Position numbers and translations under genes: made by a program. From Notospermus geniculatus (taxonomy: Eukaryota > Nemertea > Pilidiophora > Heteronemertea > Lineidae), in NCBI GenBank assembly GCA_002633025.1, contig NMRB01000577.1, positions 264,991 through 328,990 of the forward strand: a DNA stretch of 64,000 nt, written 5' to 3'. Below are positions 61,131-64,000 of this stretch, in pieces (the first letter of the stretch is position 1; every line of letters begins with the position of its first letter). Below the pieces are notes generated by a model. The model was not told the origin of the DNA. It did no database searches and saw only the letters and a list, made by a program, of their open reading frames with translations.

Positions 61131-61235
61131 CTACTTTGGGCGACCAATCACATGCCGGAATTCAGATATAATGCCAGGGGTTGTTAAGCGTCATCCCAGA
61201 GCCCAGGAGCGCACCAAGACTTGGGTACGAGGTTG

Positions 61236-62305
61236 AAGAGTACAGTACTTAGAAATTGCACTCAGCAAAAACCTTTCTCGGGTGCACATTTGGTAAACTG
61301 ACGAGTTAAATTGAAACCACCATTTTTTCATTTAGTCCTTCAGAGTTGCTATTTGACCAAAAATAGCAAGTGGGCAAATAGGTGCACCGGTATTTGTAAC
61401 TACAGTTTTCATCCATTTAAAAGTGGAAATCCGACAATTGGTAGTCGCAAATTATGCAGAGGCAATCCAGGGAATTGTTCACGAAATATTCGGAACTTTG
61501 TTCATTTACGCGCACCCTATTGCGCACTCTCACTCTCGTGCAAATGGTGAATTTATGAAATACGTAAAGTTACAAGGACTTTGGGAATAATGGCCCGTAT
61601 TTCAGAATGCTCCTCAACGTAAAGGTGTTCCTCAAGGGTGTTGCTCTCAACTACCCTGGGTCCACTGGCCTCGACAGATGGCGTTGGGGTAGGAGAGTAT
61701 GAGGCCAGGTACGCGCTAATGAAAAAGCCCTGAAAACAGGGCTTTTGTGACGTCACCAACGGTCGAAAGATGGCGACGTTGTTGAACCGTTTCGATGAGA
61801 GTATAAGGAAAGTGAAAGGATCTGGATGGAGGAGGAAGATTAGCCGCCAAAACTAGGCTAAAATACACTAAAATATCCCTATTTCCAGGCTTTTTCAACA
61901 AATTATAGGCCTACCTAAACTTGCAAACTAATAAAACCTCCTCCATCCAGATCAACCCTCACTTTCCTTATACTATAAANACTATTACGATAGTTCCACA
62001 CTCTCAAAGAGCATCATTCGAATGTCTCTCTGGATAACCAGGAGAATCTATGTCCATATGTGCATTGTTTATTTATTTATTCCGCTGCCTCTTGGCAGAC
62101 TGACCTATTAAGCAAGGAATTCGAATGTAATTGCGCATTCTGCATGGTGCAGTCTATAGACTGATGCACCATGCTGACGTTGTGCTCAGGTGGGCTGATA
62201 TTTCGATGTTGTACGCACAAACTTTGTTGATGTTATACTGAAGCCTTGGGTGCATTTATTTTCTAGCCAGGTTTGTTTTGTTTCAGCTTCGATTATGATT
62301 TTTGC
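61236..62305. other. Intergenic with two small inverted repeats
   Basis: Inverted arms lie at 61801-61836 and 61937-61975 (GTATAAGGAAAGTGA and GATCTGGATGGAGGAGG). A short palindrome GCATGGTGCA...TGCACCATGC occurs at about 62141-62174. No exon identified. Confidence 0.45.
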
Positions 62306-62309
62306 ACTC

Positions 62310-63170
62310 GTGACACTCACGCATACTCCACTGCATAGTTCCATGTTATTACCATGCGCACGTCAACTGCAGTAGAACGACAACCAAACACACACATCAG
62401 GGTGTAGTTCCATGCTGTTTATCGTGTGCATGATAGGACCACACTTACACATACTTCAGTGTGTTGTTCCACGTAGTTCCCATGTGCACAAAAGTACTGC
62501 AGGACCACACTAATGCTGAAGGGGTTATTGTTGTCCTGGGTACACATAAAGTGTACCCCGGCCAGGTTCGATGTCGTCAAGTGAAATTGTACCCTGGGTT
62601 CACTTTCTTGTTACAAACTGTACCCAGGTTCTGATTTAGAGACCTTGGGGCGAGTTTGTTTGCGGTGAAGTCACTTGATATTGTGCATACAAGATGGCCG
62701 TGCAAAAAGTTGAAGAAGAGAGTTGAAAGAATTTTGTTTTTTACCAGCTGGACAGTTTTCAACCTCGGATGGTTACAGAGAAACTTAATCAACTCGCCAG
62801 CTGGACAAGAAAATGTGTCATTCCCATGTACGGTATGTGCTGCATGGCCATGATGGGTTTGTCTGATCATGTGTCATAGCAACAGTACCACCTGGCGGAG
62901 GATCTTGGAACCAACCTTGAGAAGGAGCTCGTCCCTAGGTCCCTAAATCAGAATCTGGGTAGTTTGTAAGAAGAAAGTGGACCCAGGGTACTTAACATCA
63001 TCGAACCTTGGTATACTTTATGTGTACCCAGGACAGCAATATAAACCTCTTCAGCCACACTAATACTTCAGTGTGTAGTTCCTATGTGCACAAAAGTGCA
63101 GTTGTACTACATAACACACACATACTTCAGTGTGTAGTTCCATGCATTTTCCATGTGCAGTAGGAATACC
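62310..63170. repeat. Interrupted minisatellite, about 80-bp unit
   Basis: Four to five diverged units with CACA(C/T)ACTTCAGTGTGTAG, TTCCATG and CCATGTGCACAAAAGT lie on both sides of the MITE at 62515-63055. Confidence 0.65.
62515..63055. mobile_element. 541-bp MITE, 9-bp duplication CACACTAAT
   Basis: Ends GCTGAAGGGGTTATTGTTGT and its mirror, with several further mirrored blocks (TCCTGGGTACACATAAAGT, CTAAATCAGAA). CACACTAAT is exact at 62506-62514 and 63056-63064. Frames inside are products of the symmetry. Confidence 0.85.
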
Positions 63171-63488
63171 ATTGTACATATAAGATGCTTACTTATGATA
63201 ATAATGATTATACCTCAATATTGCCCACATTTATATCCGTGGAAGATAAATGTTCAGAATTTAATCTTATTTATTTCAGTTTGATACGGTTGATCATTTT
63301 CAAAATCAGGTTTGTCCAGAACGCACAACTCGGATATATCCTGTCAGCTGTGTGCACGAAGGGCACATCGTCTTCATGGAGGTTTAACCCTTAGAGTGCC
63401 GAGTTTTTTCAACTTTTCCTTCCCCTGTGACAGGGTTTTATTTAGGCCAAAAATGCATGTGTTTTGAAATGTGAATTTTATGACCTTT

Positions 63489-63552
63489 ACCGAGTATACT
63501 CGGTAACGGTCCTAAAAAGGAGAATTGTCACACCGAGTATACTCGGTAACGG
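63489..63552. repeat. Duplicated perfect palindrome ACCGAGTATACTCGGT
   Basis: ACCGAGTATACTCGGT followed by AACGG occurs at 63489-63509 and again at 63532-63552. Spacing is 43 bp start to start. Confidence 0.85.
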
Positions 63553-63700
63553 CGCCAGAGGTCAATAAATACCTGATGCACAAACAATATTGAACCAGTT
63601 CTCAAATGGACTGAACGGCGGCTGACAGGATACATGGGTCCATATCCTCATGACATTTTTCAGGTGCTTGATTTTGGCATTTTTGGGAATCAGAACTATC

Positions 63701-63753
63701 TTGGAGGAATTATACTGTAAGTTTAATTATACTGTCAGTATAATTCCTCCAAG
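63701..63753. repeat. Short inverted repeat
   Basis: TTGGAGGAATTATACTG is mirrored as CAGTATAATTCCTCCAA with a ~20-bp loop. Confidence 0.8.
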
Positions 63754-64000
63754 GAACTACACAATGTTGCACACGGTTTCATTGTTTGAACATAATGGCT
63801 TGGCTATGTTCACTGCTGCTGAACAGTTGGAGATTTTCTTCAGATAAATGAAAGGTGTTAAGTTTCAGAAATCATTAGCAACGAAGCAGTGCATATGAGT
63901 TTTGTATAGTTAAAATGATTTGGGGTTGGGAGGGTTAATTGTTCAACTGTCTCTTTCTGTGATTGTCCAAACATTCTCAAACCTTACTGAAACGTCTTTA

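Larger units (their letters stand above)
56926..61235. mobile_element. 4.3-kb DNA transposon, CAACCTCG TIRs, 9-bp duplication
   Basis: Left arm CAACCTCGTGCCCAGGGC... and right arm mirror share about 65 bp including GCTCTGGGATGACGCTTA and CAACCCCTGGCAT. Flanks AAGAGTATA and AAGAGTACA give a 9-bp duplication with one mismatch. The ends resemble the foldback family at 11607. It carries no transposase of its own that I recognise and contains the Tc1/mariner relic at 57264-60460. Confidence 0.8.

Noticed and set aside
62577-62870. 97-codon minus-strand frame in the 62.5-kb MITE
   Set aside because: Lies within an inverted-repeat non-autonomous element and has no recognisable domain.

Overview
The window is low-gene-density animal genomic DNA, most likely from a marine invertebrate. 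Supporting evidence is spliced exons with GT/AG borders, a secreted cysteine-knot peptide gene, a serine beta-lactamase-like gene, very frequent TAGGCCTA words, a BEL/Pao gag remnant, tRNA-derived SINE heads and a dense carpet of DNA transposons. The phylum cannot be fixed from sequence alone. There are N gaps near 9.0 kb and 12.4 kb and isolated n bases near 57.6 and 62.0 kb.

The centre (18747-37083, 18.3 kb) is a nearly complete Polinton/Maverick (adintovirus-like) element. It has 570-bp terminal inverted repeats starting AGTAGGG and a 6-bp target duplication with one mismatch (AATGCA/AGTGCA). Layout on the plus strand: a TIR-encoded 101-aa protein, a split HNH nuclease, protein-primed PolB (two frame breaks), a 429-aa Thr-rich C-terminal membrane protein, retroviral-type integrase, a small coiled-coil protein, major capsid protein (one frame break), A32/FtsK-type packaging ATPase, a 150-aa protein, a 54-aa membrane protein, a zinc-ribbon protein resembling poxvirus late factor VLTF3, a second 54-aa membrane protein, a ribonucleotide reductase small subunit (R2), several small membrane proteins, a long acidic coiled-coil/membrane protein (broken in an A-rich repeat), a penton-like minor capsid protein and a 157-aa hairpin membrane protein. 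Three genes at the right end run on the minus strand, including two relatives of the TIR protein.

The least ordinary part is the combination of (i) an R2 gene ending in the host R1-docking tail FTLDADF with no R1 partner, (ii) a VLTF3-like zinc-ribbon factor, and (iii) an AATAAA word lying 0-4 nt before the start codon of every gene from 25.26 to 35.26 kb, while the left genes and TIR genes instead share a TAATA(C)A-type upstream motif. I infer an early/late expression switch like that of large nucleocytoplasmic DNA viruses, carried on an integrated Polinton.

Left flank (1-18746): nested DNA transposons, a gag fragment, one terminal exon of a cystine-knot peptide gene (7495-7642) and a possible signal-peptide exon (14917-14962). 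Right flank (37084-64000): a second copy of the knottin exon (43935-44079), many foldback/MITE elements (one stack four levels deep), two exons of a beta-lactamase-like gene (55542-56665), and a 4.3-kb element with 9-bp target duplication that contains a Tc1/mariner relic, which in turn encloses an intact 166-aa reading frame resembling a receptor tail.
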